A stretch of DNA of 64,000 bases, from the NCBI GenBank assembly GCA_018292915.2, contig JACVVK020000533.1, forward strand, positions 337,001 through 401,000. The letters are read 5' to 3'. A program made the translations under genes and the position numbers. Source of the DNA: Batillaria attramentaria. Lineage: Eukaryota; Mollusca; Gastropoda; Batillariidae. Below are positions 11,870 to 61,176 of the stretch, one piece after another (position 1 is the first letter of the stretch; every line of letters begins with the position of its first letter). Under the pieces are notes generated by a model, which saw nothing but the letters and a program-made list of their open reading frames with translations, did not search any database and was not told the origin of the DNA.

Positions 11870-12642
11870 TCAGCTTGATAAGTTTCCTGTTTTTTTCCCC
11901 AACACTTTTCTTCTGAAGCATGAGCTCGTGTCCTTCAAAGTGAAATTGAGGCGAACACGGACAAACAGGCGAATGACGTTCCCTATTAGATCGCAAATTT
12001 CACCTGGACATAAAAATAGACTGTCTTTCATTTCTGCCTGCAGCACCTGTATGAGGGACGCTCTCACTTTTTTCCCAACAAGCAGCTTGTCAATGTTTTT
12101 TACGTAGGTTGCTTCGAGCGTACCTACAACCTCTGTTAGCCTCCTGCTAGGAACAGACAGTCCTGATCCTTTCATATTCTCAAACTGTTTGTTTACTAAC
12201 AGTAATTCTGACTGAGATCCTGTCAGACACCCTGTCAACAAACCATTGCACAGTTCACACATTTTCAATGCAAGTTTCCGTGCAATGTATCCGGAAATGT
12301 ACACAAGTACATTTGTTTCGGCAGATTTGAGAAGTGGATCTTTTGGTGCAGGCTCTGGAACTGACACTGCCAAAAGAAACTCGATGTCAGTTGGCTGTCC
12401 GTTTCCTGCACCTAGCACAGGTTCATCAGACTCAGACTCTGAGGGAACAATGCAATGATATGTTGACAGTGTCTGTCAGTGTCAGCAGGAATTTGTCAGA
12501 ATCTTCTCGGTAGTTGCTGCCAGCACTGTGCACAAGCGGAAAAGCGGAAAAATGATTTCCCAGCACAGCTTTTCTTGTTGCGAGCGTTCGAACAAGAAAT
12601 TGCGCTGCAGAAATCTCCTCCCGTCTTCACCCGGTCAGCCAT
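11870..12642 (-). pseudogene. degenerate THAP / P-element transposase remnant
   Basis: A minus-strand ATG at 12642 opens MADRVKTGGDFCSAIS, followed by a second Cys and KSFFRF. This resembles the start of a THAP zinc finger (C-x4-C then FFRFP); the frame is then lost near 12540. From 12418 to 11870 an intact 182-codon frame contains VLVYISGYIARKLALKMCE, then GSGLSVPSRRL and FVRVRLNFTLKD. These resemble the C-terminal part of P-element/THAP9-like transposases. The RNase-H-like catalytic part is absent. It is unlikely to encode an active transposase. Confidence 0.65.
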
Positions 12643-12919
12643 CTTTGCCTACAGTAGCCTGCCGCGAAGGGGGATAACTCTGCCGAAGCCGTCCTCGCAC
12701 TTACGGCTGAAGTGATCCGTCTTATTATCTAAGGTCTTTGCTTCCACACAGGTTCAGAAAGTGGACCTTTCGAAAGAAGAGGATCTGGCGGCGGCTATTA
12801 AGGGCGTGGACGCCGTGATGTCGTGCCTGGGGTTCGGGCAGAACAGGGGCATGTGTACCCCCTGTACCCTCTACACCGATACCATCGTTGTCGTCACCAA
12901 CGCCATGCGGCTAGCTGCT

Positions 12920-13762
12920 GTGTGGCGTCGCTAACTGCAGACTGTCGTTAACTGCAGACAGATCGCAGAAACTGATGATAACTGGGATACATCACTAATT
13001 TGGTAATTAAGGCACAATAATAATGTTAACACGCCTCCACCTAAGGATTTGTTGATCAATATAAGCAGCAAACATAACGTAGTTTAATAATTTGCGTTCC
13101 GTGATAATTTAATGAGAACTCCCGAACAATGCGGTGCTGACCTTGACCTCGAGTGCGCGCGAGGTACAGGCGCGTGATTTGCAAGAATGGCGTGAACATT
13201 TGCGTATCATGTGCTCTTCTTTTGTGCAGCGTTGCACTCACGAGTCACTTTGAGCACTGCTGTGTCGGATGTAAACAAGGAGGAAAAGTGAGTTTTTTAC
13301 CTGGTAAAATGATGACATTTTGTAAGTGGAAGTCATAATATTAAATGGAATTAGGCATACAGTCCCCCGTGACCGATTTCAGTTATTTTTATTACCATAC
13401 TTTCCATAAAAAATCACAAGTTCTCAATACATTCTCATGGATTGTTATTCAATCATCTAAAGTCGAAGTTGTAGGCGTGCTAATATTATGACTCCCACTT
13501 ACAAAATGTCATCATTTTACCATAAGCACTCACTTTTTCCGCCTTGTTTCCATCCGACACAGCAGTGCTCAAAGTGACTGAGTACAACGCTGCACAAAAG
13601 AAGAGCACATGATACGCAAACATGCACGCCATTCTTGCAAATCACGCGCCTGTACCTGGAATGTGTAAAACGAGATGAGGAGTGCGGGGAGTGCTCCTTA
13701 TTTCCCACATGCGCCTACAACTTTCTGCAGTTAACGACAGTCTGCAGTTAGCGACGCCACAC
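12920..13762. mobile_element. 843-bp foldback transposon inside a coding exon
   Basis: Perfect 39-bp terminal inverted repeats (12920-12958 and 13724-13762) start GTGTGGCGTCGCTAACTGCA. Further in, a second inverted pair of about 170-180 bp (13163-13343 and 13491-13657) is close to identical apart from a 13-nt indel and scattered changes. There is no transposase. Removing the element joins GCTGCT to TCTGGGGTC in frame. The GCT/TCT flanks may be a 3-bp target duplication with one change. Confidence 0.85.
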
Positions 13763-14064
13763 TCTGGGGTCACCAGGCTGGTCTGTATCTCCGCCTGGGG
13801 CAGTAAAGGTGAGAGATTTCACTAGCTGTTATGAAGCTGTTATGTCAATCAGAATCTGGCTGCATGTCCATTTCTGCGATATTACGGCTTAGTCGGTATA
13901 GTTAGGGGGTGCAAATGTATACCAGTTAATTCCGTCGATAGTTCGCATGGAGTAAAGTCGAAGAACGAAGTCAGCGGCTGCGTGACTTCACCTCTCCAGA
14001 CCCCGGAGTACATATGCACCCCCTCCCGCGTTGCGGGGAAACAGTCGTCCCCGTTAGTGGAAGA

Positions 14065-14497
14065 AGCGACTCTGTGTTTTTAGATCTAAGATGTCATAAG
14101 CGACTCTATGTGTTTTTAGATCTAACCAGTCATAAGCGACTGTCTTTAGATCTAAGATGTCATAAACGACTGTTTGTAGATCTAAAATGTCATAAGCGAC
14201 TGTGTTTTTAGATCTGAGCAGTCTCAAGCGACTCTGTCTTTAGATTTAAGCAGTCATAAGCGACTCTGTCTCTAGATCTAAGCAGCCAGAAGCGACTCTG
14301 TGTTTTTAGATCTAAGCAGTCTTAAGCGACTCTCTGTCTTTAGATCAAAGCAGTCAGAAGCGACTCTGTTTTTAGATCTAAGCAGTCTTAAGTGACTCTC
14401 TGTCTCTAGATCTAAGCAGTCAGAAGTGACTCTGTCTCCAGATCTAAGCAGTCATAAGCGACTCTCTGTCTCTAGATCTAAGCAGTCAGATAAACGA
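14065..14497. repeat. minisatellite, ~30-bp unit with AGATCTAAGCAGTCATAAGC
   Basis: About 14 imperfect head-to-tail units share the pattern GCGACTCTGTCTTTAGATCTA. Many contain a BglII-like AGATCT. A 5'-head SINE fragment in minus orientation follows at about 14503-14546. It may be an intron of the broken reductase-like gene. Confidence 0.85.
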
Positions 14498-15160
14498 CCC
14501 GGGCATTAGAAGTCCGCTCTACCATTCGACCACCCCGGCTCCCCCTCAAAGGAATAAAAAGTTAAACTCTTAGTTTTCAATGATGAAGGAGAATAAATGT
14601 TCACGTGTGGGCCATCCACGACCCAGGAAGTACAGCGAAGGTTAGTCTCTATATTCGTAATGCGTTCTGAAGGGAAAACTGCCCCCTCAAAGTTCTAATA
14701 CTGATGGCCATTGCGATCATTTTCGTCACTTTGCGGCTTCTCACAGTAGAGAAACATGACTTCTTTGGCCTAACCCTTCCATACCTGCACTACACGCCGA
14801 TCGACAAAGTCGCTAAATATAGCCACCAATCAACACTGTCTAGCTTATCAGCCCGGAATGAAAATACTCAGTACACGATACGCTTCTGCGTTCGGAAACC
14901 AACACGGTTTTAGATGCTATACAGTATATATGCTATACAGTATATATTGGTGACTGATTCTGATGCGCTGATTCAGTGCATTCGATGGTAAGTTTTCCAC
15001 AGCGTTGTTGTGTGTCTGACAAACGTATTGAAACTTTAAAGCTGTTTTATACTTTACGTTTTCCTCTCTTCTGTCAGGAAAGGAAGTTCGGACCTGCGAA
15101 AGCCAGCTGGTGCAGAACGCGGCATACTTGATGTCTCGTGGTGACGTGGCCAAATTCATG

Positions 15161-15540
15161 TTGATGTCACTTGCAACCGACAAATACGACAGAAAGACTG
15201 GTGGCAATGATTAGAACAAACTCTTTAATTGTTTTAACATGCGCCAGTCCTGTTGATGTCACTTGCGACCGACAAATACGACAGAAATATTGGTGGGGGT
15301 GGGTGGGGTGGGTGTTTGGGCCTTTGGGGGTTAACGTCCTTTTCCACCACATAGGGTGATATCAAAGACGGCGCAACGATGAAAAAGCCAGCACAAATAT
15401 TTGGCCCCAGCCGGGATCGAACTCACGACCCGAGCATTAGAAGTCCAACGCTCTACCATTGGACCACCCCGGCTCCCCGGTGGCCGTGGGAGTCGATGAT
15501 TAGAACAAACTCTTAATTGCTTTAACATGCGCCAGTCCTG
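15161..15540 (+). repeat. tandem duplication of the reductase 3' exon tail, split by a SINE
   Basis: 15161-15203 (last codons of the reductase-like exon) recurs at 15251-15293. The following 3' sequence (15208-15252) recurs at 15498-15540. A SINE at 15293-15478 separates the two halves of the second copy. The copy unit is about 90 bp. Confidence 0.8.
15293..15478 (-). mobile_element. tRNA-derived SINE, full-length
   Basis: Minus-strand copy ending in CCCCGGCTCCCC, the reverse complement of the SINE head. GGTGG on both sides may be a short target duplication. It lies within the duplicated exon tail. Confidence 0.85.
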
Positions 15541-15796
15541 AACTTATTGTTACGTATGGCTAGTCCATCGACAACATTGTATTACGTGTAATTGTTAACT
15601 ATAATTCTTTTCCTGCGTAATGTGAAAACTATAAAGAACCATTACACGTTGTTTGAGAGCATTCTTTTATGTCACGTCAGTATTGTCTCAGCCTTTCAGC
15701 AAACGAACGGATATAAACACAAAAAGAAATGATTTAAAATGAATTAAATTAATTAATTAATGGTCATCATGAATTATGAATTATACTTGTTAAATA

Positions 15797-15853
<57 letters not shown>

Positions 15854-16111
15854 ACAAACACCAGTTAGATTAAACACTCGGTGAGTGGATGGTATGCGAC
15901 AAGCACACGACCGAGTATCCTGCCTTGAAAGACGACAGCCGAAAGTAGACGTTTGAAAATTAAAACCAAAAATAGGCAAGAGTAACGCCCCTTGTTCTTT
16001 CAAGTTTGTACCACACAGAATGCAGCAGGCAGACACTTCTTACACGCCAATCAGCACACGCGTTTCCAGAAAAGGGGGTTTCCCTTCCTTATCTTTGCAC
16101 GACAGCTGCAG
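15541..16111. other. no supported gene; (TG)n at 15800-15851
   Basis: AT-rich sequence with a (TG)n tract of about 26 units. I see no exon with good borders. Confidence 0.5.
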
Positions 16112-16242
16112 TCTCAGACAATTACAGGTCACAGGTCATTGGCGGAGAGTTCACCCACGGCTACCAGCATGTCAACGTGCGCAGCGCGTACCGCAGTCGA
16201 TGTGTCGGTCATTCTGTCCCTGACCCATACTCAAGCCAGTGA
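16112..16242 (+). CDS. possible terminal coding exon, family not recognised
   Basis: A pyrimidine-rich tract ending GCTGCAG precedes a frame encoding SDNYRSQVIGGEFTHGYQHV, then NVRSAYRS, with a TGA stop at 16240-16242. Composition and start look like a real C-terminal exon. I cannot name the family and find no upstream exon that clearly joins. It could belong to the reductase-like neighbour, to another gene, or be chance. Confidence 0.3.
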
Positions 16243-16594
16243 TAGCACCGGGTTCAGTCTGTTTACATTGATATAATCTCAACATACTGGCATGCTGGAG
16301 ACTCGCCCGCAGAAATCGTTCTCAGGAACTGTGCTCTTGGATAGTATGACTCGTTGTCAACGAGGAAGAGTGGGAGAGTAAAACAGAACACCACCAATCT
16401 AAACCTGAAAGGATCAAAGAGTTTTTTTTAATATCAAGATTGTCCACACTGACGAATGTCCATGTAGCACTGGATCCCAGACCCCATAACACATCCTTCA
16501 GTACTGTCCTACCCATGATGCTCTACGACGTTAAACCTGGCCAGAGGACGCAGAGCTACAGGTGCAGCTTTAGGGGGTAGCTGTCATGGGGCAT

Positions 16595-16642
16595 GGCCGC
16601 TATTGCGCGGGTCCGCTATTGCGCGGGGCCGCTATTGCGCGG
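16595..16642. repeat. 16-bp minisatellite, 3 units (CCGCTATTGCGCGG)
   Basis: Three units of the reverse complement of the array at 17939-18050. The two arrays form an inverted pair about 1.3 kb apart. Confidence 0.85.
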
Positions 16643-16842
16643 TGACTATTTGTCATTCAACCAGTCTCTCAGCACAGTGTAACAGAAATTCCCAAAGCCA
16701 AGAGACGCAGCCTACAGAATACTGTGCTGACAATCATTCAAACGTGTTCCAAGTCGGTTTTTTTTATTATTTTTATAATCTCTCAAATGTTCTTTCCCTT
16801 GACTACTTTAGTTAAAACTACCTAATTTGCAACCAAAAATGG

Positions 16843-16866
16843 GGTTAGGGTTAGGGTTAGGGTTAG
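16843..16866 (+). repeat. interstitial telomere-like (TTAGGG) tract
   Basis: About four GGTTAG/TTAGGG units in a row. TTAGGG is the usual animal telomere repeat, including in molluscs. The tract is too short to be a telomere. Confidence 0.85.
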
Positions 16867-16953
16867 TTATATGGCAAATACTGACGATTTTTCAAGGAAC
16901 CCACTTTTTTGTGAAACCCACTTTTTCAATGGAAATTTCTCATATTTATAGGG

Positions 16954-16966
<13 letters not shown>

Positions 16967-17021
<55 letters not shown>
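16967..17021. repeat. (TG)n microsatellite
   Basis: About 27 units between the two inverted 16-bp minisatellite arrays. Confidence 0.95.
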
Positions 17022-17022
<1 letters not shown>

Positions 17023-17938
17023 GTATTGTTTTGAATTAATGGGTGTGTGTTGGGGGGGGGGAGGAGGGAGGGTGCCACAGGAAAGCCCTGTGATTATGCT
17101 TTTCTAATGTGGAAGTTTTTAATAAGCACTATATAAGCATTAATTCACTCATATTGTACAGAATGGGCTGGGTGATTCACTTGATGAATGTATGTTGACA
17201 AATTCAGACATGCTATATTGTGGCTCGTGATTAGGCATTGTTTTTGACATGTCACATTTACAGACTCCTGCAGATGTTTTATGTAATATGATATGAACCT
17301 GACATTTTCAAAGGTCAAAATATTGCGCTTATTTTCATCTCTTATAATGTATGTCATATACTTTGGTAGCTCGGGGAAAATATCTCAGATCATGTGCTGT
17401 GACTCTCACAAGCACCGAAGTGATACAAAACAAAATTTCAAATTTATCTATAAATGTTACTTTGGTCATTTGTTAAAGAGTTTATGATGTATTTTATTAT
17501 AAAGAAGTAGACAAACAATGAAAACACTCATTTGTCAGATTTTTACCAATACAATGTACCGACAAGCCATCCATAATACCACGGGCACATTCACCGTATA
17601 TAAGCATTTTGATATATATATACTTCATTTCTGTTTGTTTTAAATGATAATAAACCATTGGCAAGTGGCATAATAATTGATTTAAGTAGTAAACGAATCT
17701 GTTTATGATTTAGACCAGCTGTTTGTTAATATCACGTAAGACGCCGAAACGCGAAAGCGCGCCTTTAAGTTAAGGGCTGTAACTCTGGTGCATCCCTATG
17801 GATTCTTGGGAACATTTTTGAAATACAATCAGGACATCCTAGGAAGACATTTGGCACCATCGTAGTACATTCCTGGGGGGGGGGGGGGGCGTCACCTTGG
17901 CAACTATTCCGCTTCTTATAGATAATATGTTCGAGGTC

Positions 17939-18050
17939 GCGCAATAGCGGACCCGCGCAATAGTGGCCCAGCGCAATAGCGGCCCCGCGCAATAACGGAC
18001 CCGCGCAATAACAGACCCGCGCAATAACGGACCTGCGCAATAGCGGGCCG
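17939..18050. repeat. 16-bp minisatellite, 7 units (GCGCAATAGCGGACCC)
   Basis: Seven exactly spaced 16-bp units with one or two changes each. It is inverted relative to 16595-16642. GTCATG occurs just outside both arrays, so the 1.45 kb from about 16583 to 18065 may be one repeat unit with minisatellite-type inverted ends. Confidence 0.9.
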
Positions 18051-18065
18051 ATCCCGCCGTCATGA

Positions 18066-18894
18066 CCTGGAGAAGACCGTAGGATTCGTCGTGGCGACCG
18101 GGCTGCAGAGCTGACGCAACCAGTCAAATCGACCGCAGAAGAAGGAGAAGTCCCTAATAGTTGCACGTAAAAGCAAATAAACACACGAGCAACCAAACAA
18201 CAACCAGCAAACACCAGTTGATCCATTACGCCCAATCTTTTCTAAACGGCTCGAGGGGAAGTGGGGCGGGGGGGGGGGGGGAAGGAGGGGGTGCGTATTT
18301 CTCGGGTCAAAAGATCGTTGGCGCCACCAGAGACATAGGCGATTTAAATAACAAGGCAGAACTTTGCATGCATTATAAAAAAAGTAACTTTCCTTGAGCG
18401 ATTTCTTCCCTTATTTCATTCAAATCTATGAGACCGATAAGAGTCTGTGCATTGCTGTACGACAGATAAACGCGTGCTGTCTTGTGCTTTTGGGTGCACT
18501 CTGAAAGTACCACGACTTGAGCGCACAAATACAACAAAACAACTCTGACTGACCCGTAGGGCAGCTCAGTATTAGCTTAGTAGTTCACTGGGCCATCGGG
18601 GATACAGTGGACTGAGCGTTTCGCGAGGGCGAACGTCAGTCCTTGCATCAGAGCTACGATGAGTTTGCTTTCCGAATGTATAACACCCGTTTTTCTTGTG
18701 ACACCTGTGACAAGCTCTTCATTTCGCAGAGCGTTTTGGGTGCCCCTCGTCTGGAGTGCGACAGAGCCTACATCCAGTGGCATGCGGGTGACACGAAGTT
18801 TAGATAAGGGACGGTACATTTTACCTTCACTGCATCACAACAGACAACTACACACTACACTGAGGCCTGCTGAACAGCAGTTAAAACCAGTATT
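18066..18894. other. upstream region of gene B
   Basis: No exon is supported. It includes a G run near 18269-18281. The sequence just before 18895 is presumed 5' UTR or promoter; I see no clear TATA box. Confidence 0.4.
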
Positions 18895-36355
<17,461 letters not shown>

Positions 36356-36432
36356 AAATGTGACGAGCATCGACACAGGAACAGACAATAATCATAACCA
36401 CAGCATTTTTTTTTTTTTTTTTTGCTTCCTAA

Positions 36433-36438
36433 AATAAA
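36433..36438 (+). promoter_or_regulatory. candidate polyadenylation signal for gene B
   Basis: AATAAA lies after an exon-23 stop and a T run. (GT)n follows from 36466, resembling a GU-rich downstream element. Confidence 0.4.
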
Positions 36439-36465
36439 TCACGCTTTCTTGGCTCTGTATGTGTG

Positions 36466-36482
36466 TCAGTGTGCGTGCGTGC

Positions 36483-36547
<65 letters not shown>
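36466..36547. repeat. (GT)n microsatellite
   Basis: About 35 GT units with GCGT variants at both ends. Confidence 0.95.
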
Positions 36548-36549
<2 letters not shown>

Positions 36550-36574
36550 TGCGTGATAATGAACTTCGTGCTTC

Positions 36575-37512
36575 GTTTTGGTACTTCTGCTGTTTGTTGT
36601 TTTGGAGAAAATGCCAACACTAAAGTTTCACCAAAACAGCTGGCATGGCCTTGACCTTGACTAAAAGTCATTGAATACAGGTATTCTCGGTAAAGGGTTG
36701 CCAATGTTTCTCATCATGCAAAGTTTGATGCCTCTTGTTTTTCTAGATTCTGAGAAAATGCAAAAGTAAAATTTTCAAGTAGACTGCTTTAAAATAGTAC
36801 GTATGCTTAGGTTTTATCAATGTCTATTAGTACGCCAGATTTGACACCTCTGCTGTTTGTTGTTTCGGAGAAAATGACACTTTTAAGGTTTCACAAAAAT
36901 AGCTTGTACGGCCTTGACCTCGAAACAAGGCCATTAAATACAAGTATATCTGTAAAGTTCTTATCAATGTCTGTCATCCTGCAAAGTTTAAAACATCTGG
37001 TGTTCGTAGATTCCAAGAAATGCCAATGTAAAATTTTCAAACAGACAGTTTTAGTGACCTTGACCTTGAGTCAAGGTCATTCAAAATGATATATTTTGAA
37101 TGGTCTTATTGCTGTCTATTAGCATGCCAAGTTTGGTGCCTGTGCTTTTTGTAGATTCTGAGAAAATGCCAATGTTAAGGTTTACTGCGGAAATGCGGAA
37201 ACTGTTTGTACGGCCTTGACCTTGACACAAGGCCATTGAATACATGTATATCTGTGAAGTTCTTATCAATGTCTATTATCATACAAAGTTACGAACCTCT
37301 GGCGTTTGTATATTCCAAGAAAATACCAATGTAAAATTTTCAAACAGACAGCTTTAGTGACCTTGACCTTGAGTCAAGGTCATTCAAAATGATATGTTAT
37401 GAAAATTTTAGCGCTGTCTATAAGCGTGCCAAGTTTGGTGCCTCTGCTATTGACAGATTCTGAGAAAATGCCAATGTGAAGAATTACCGCGGACACACAG
37501 ACAGGCAGAGAG

Positions 37513-37568
<56 letters not shown>

Positions 37569-37625
37569 GACGACGACGACGGAAGGTTATTACATAGACT
37601 CCCTTTGTTACACAAGGGAGCCAAA
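36575..37625 (+). repeat. TGACCTTGA/TCAAGGTCA-rich repeat array, copy 1
   Basis: Degenerate units of about 200 bp or more carry GAGAAAATGCCAATGT, CAAACAGACAG, a TGACCTTGACCTTGAGTCAA palindrome ending in GGTCA, and TGCCAAGTTTGGTGCC. It ends with (CA)n, TTATTACATAGACTCCCTTT and CACAAGGGAGCCAA, as in the longer element at 39817-41698. The left end is eroded. Confidence 0.75.
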
Positions 37626-38149
37626 AAGGGAATAGTTCTTATCAGACTCTGAAAATCACCGGCTACCCTGAGCGTTTGTTCTCATTTTCGGTAGATGCAG
37701 TTGTGGTTTTTGTCGACACGAACTTGTCTATGACATGACTTAAGAAACAGGCATAGCACAGCTAAGCACAGTTACCCTTGGTTCATTTTTAACATGACAT
37801 GACACCACGAAACATATGAAGCGATTAAAAACAAGAAAAAAAATCCAACAATATATAAACTTCACCGAGGCCTTATAAAGGTTTGAGGTCACCAAAGTCA
37901 TTCTTATCTGATCATGTCTGCTGGTCTTTGTGTGTGGAAGATTTGTCCAAGTTTTTCTCCAGTTACAAGAAAAAAAATCGGACCGGAAATGGCAGCTTAC
38001 AAAGGACCCCGATTGAACTTTACTAATACATTAGCTTGGAGATTAGCCTATACATAGAAAATGTTCTAGTTCGAGGTACAAGATACTTGTACGAAAGCAA
38101 GCAATGTGGTTAGAATTCATTAAAAGGCAGACCTTACTTAACGGAACAT

Positions 38150-38385
38150 TTCCCTCTGTTCTCCAAAGTTCCGTTTAGAGAGTCCAATGCCCTGTATCCC
38201 TCTCAGAGAATTCCCTAAATTCCGTGTACCCCTGTCCCAGAAACTTAATTTCCGTGTATCCCTTTCCCAAAGCTCTCTAACTTCCGTGTACCCCTCTCCT
38301 AAAGCCCTTTCAAGTCCGTGTACCCCTTTCCGAGAACTCTCTAAATTCCGTGTACCTCTCTCCCAAAGCTTTCTAAATTCCGTGC
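38150..38385. repeat. minisatellite, ~30-bp unit (CCGTGTACCCCTCTCCCAAA)
   Basis: About seven imperfect units, followed by C runs. Long open frames over it reflect the unit length being a multiple of 3. Confidence 0.8.
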
Positions 38386-38632
38386 CACCCCCTCCCCCCG
38401 CCCCCCCCCCCCCCACACACAAGCAATTCGTTGTGTGGTTGGCAACTTGACTGAAAAAGTTCCGTGCCTCTCGAAGTGAACAAAAAGTATGATGAAAGGG
38501 AAAATATTTTGCTTGGTCACATCAAACTTCGGAGTCCATCATTCTGGGCCGATCGACGCAGCTGTGTTACAGTATGTATCAACAAGATATTAGATAAACG
38601 GCACTCACTTGTTGTTGTTGTTGTTGTTGTTT

Positions 38633-38880
38633 TTACTCACCTTTGTAACAAAGTGAGTCTATGTAATAACCCTCCGTTGTCTGTGGTCTGTCTGTCTGTC
38701 GTTGGTCTGTCATCTGTCTGTTGTCTGTCGTCTGCCTGTGCAAAACATAAACGTTGGCATTTTTCAAGAACTACAAACACCAGAAACACAAATTTGGGCT
38801 TGGTGATAAAAAATATGATGAAAACTGTCCAGACATTGCCTTTTGAATGACCTTGACTGAATGTCAAGGTCGTAGTGGCT
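38633..38880 (-). repeat. fragment of the TGACCTTGA repeat family, inverted
   Basis: Begins with the reverse complement of the family's right end (TTTGTAACAAAGTGAGTCTA), then a (GTCT)n stretch and a single TGACCTTGA unit. Confidence 0.7.
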
Positions 38881-39344
38881 GAATGAAATTAAAAAAAGAT
38901 TAAGTGCAGATGAAGGGAAGTGCGAGTAAGCCGGTAACAGTTCAGTGATTACTTCCCCTGACATACCAAGTCAACACAAGTCAAGTGAGTTTTGTTTTTG
39001 TACCAAAATTGGGAAATTTACTTGCAACATTTAGAAACTGTGTTTGAAAGTGTCACACACGTGAGACTTACAGGCATGGCCCTTCTTGTTTAAAAAAAAA
39101 CCGCAAATACACGAGCTCCTGCAATGCGATATTTGGCCTGACATATCCGGAAATGTGAGAGAAACATCACCTGTTGTGGTCTTTGCATATTCATGAGACA
39201 ATCTCCCTTACTGCACCTTGGTACTCTACATGTCCCAGATTCTGTTCTCACTCTGAATGCCGCTCTGTCCATGATACCGTGTTACAAACCGTCTGTTGTT
39301 TGTCAAAATACTGGAGTGAGAGCTGTTGTAGCAGACCTTCAAGC

Positions 39345-60273
<20,929 letters not shown>

Positions 60274-60605
60274 GTGAGTTATTCAAGGACTGGCGGAGAA
60301 TGTTCCTGGACTTGTGAATTGATATTTCACAGATGAATTGATAGATATCGTTGGTGCTTTAAATTAATGTAATCATTGTGGATTAAAGGGTCTAATGCTA
60401 TTATTTTCATGCTCACAGATCATTCTGACCTGATTTCGTGGTATCTTATCATCACACCACCTGCACAGTGACAGCGTCTGTAATGCTGGCACTGAGCCAA
60501 CAGAAGCGTACTCGATGACGCGGCGACCACACTGAGCACTCGAGTAGTGTAACAACAGTCGTAGTATTTGATTGTACGACCGCTCACGCAAAGTGTAAAC
60601 AACAC

Positions 60606-60810
60606 TAGGCAGATTTAGTAGGATTTCGTACGGAGGACTTCGTTGAGCAGCGTAACCCATTTGCATGTAAATTAGGCACGTTACGGGTGCCATTAGCCAA
60701 TCGCAGCGCGTTAGCAGCTCGCGGCCTCTGCCGTGTGAGCCTAATTTACATGTAAATGGGTTACGCTGCTCAGCAAAGTCCTCTGTACGAAGTCCTACTA
60801 AATCTGCCTA
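60606..60810. mobile_element. foldback/MITE-like hairpin with 72-bp arms
   Basis: Left arm 60606-60677 and right arm 60739-60810 are near-perfect reverse complements (outer TAGGCAGATTTAGTAGGA, inner TACATGTAAAT region). The loop is 61 bp. No ORF. Confidence 0.85.
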
Positions 60811-60943
60811 CTGTATCGCACTACGAGCTGTACCAATCCTGAAGATAGAGTATTTCGGGAAGTGCACGCGCACTCATGAGCAAAACTGTTCTAAAAGAGA
60901 AGCTGGCTTAGCAAAGATGAAATTAGCCAGTTGTGGTGGTGGG

Positions 60944-60998
60944 TGAGTGTGTGTGCGTGCGTGCGTGTGCGTGTGTGCGTGTGGGCGCGCGTGTGTTC

Positions 60999-61073
<75 letters not shown>

Positions 61074-61110
61074 CGTGCGTGCGTGTGTGCGTGTGGGCGC
61101 GCGTGTGTTC

Positions 61111-61176
<66 letters not shown>
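60944..61176. repeat. two (GT)n blocks each led by GCGTGCGTGCGTG...GGGCGCGCGTGTG
   Basis: The leader (GTGTGCGTGTGGGCGCGCGT, then TTCCTCTGTG) occurs twice (about 60970 and 61082), so the whole 112-bp block is duplicated. Confidence 0.85.

Larger units (their letters stand above)
11391..12740 (-). mobile_element. P-element/THAP-like transposon with 30-bp perfect TIRs
   Basis: The ends 11391-11420 and 12711-12740 are exact reverse complements (outer part CAAAGACCTTAGATAATAAG). CTTCCAC directly flanks both sides (11384-11390 and 12741-12747), a 7-bp target duplication. P elements usually make 8 bp. Inside, on the minus strand, are a THAP-like start and a P-transposase-like C-terminal region. Between TIRs it is 1350 bp, so the catalytic middle is probably deleted. 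It sits 4 bp upstream of the AG|GTTCAG 3' splice site of the reductase-like exon, inside the original pyrimidine tract. Confidence 0.85.
12752..15214 (+). pseudogene. NAD(P)-binding flavin/biliverdin-reductase-B-like gene, broken
   Basis: Three coding pieces on the plus strand resemble the NmrA/SDR_a5-type BLVRB family of NADPH-dependent reductases. 12752-12919 encodes VQKVDLSKEEDLAAAIKGVD, then AVMSCLGF and TLYTDT. 13763-13808 continues in frame with GVTRLVCISAWGSK and ends at a GTGAGA donor (phase 1). 15078-15214 starts in phase 1 after CTGTCAG and encodes SRGDVAKFMLMSLATDKYD, then a TAG stop, typical of the family C-terminus. The first two pieces are one exon split by an 843-bp foldback element. 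No N-terminal Rossmann (GxxGxxG) exon and no middle substrate-site exon is found, although the phases of the last two pieces would fit. I judge it a pseudogene or disrupted copy. An intact allele elsewhere is possible. Confidence 0.6.

Noticed and set aside
13153..13708. Pair of similar Cys-containing peptides on opposite strands
   Set aside because: They are the two arms of a foldback element read in both directions.
14065..14497. CRISPR array
   Set aside because: Units of ~30 bp are contiguous and diverged, with no unique spacers; it is a minisatellite in a eukaryotic genome.
17765..18235. 156-codon minus-strand frame
   Set aside because: Covers the 16-bp minisatellite and a poly-G run; repetitive translation without domain.
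38137..38422. Repetitive RELWERGTR protein
   Set aside because: Produced by a ~30-bp minisatellite whose unit is a multiple of three; no start context or splice support.
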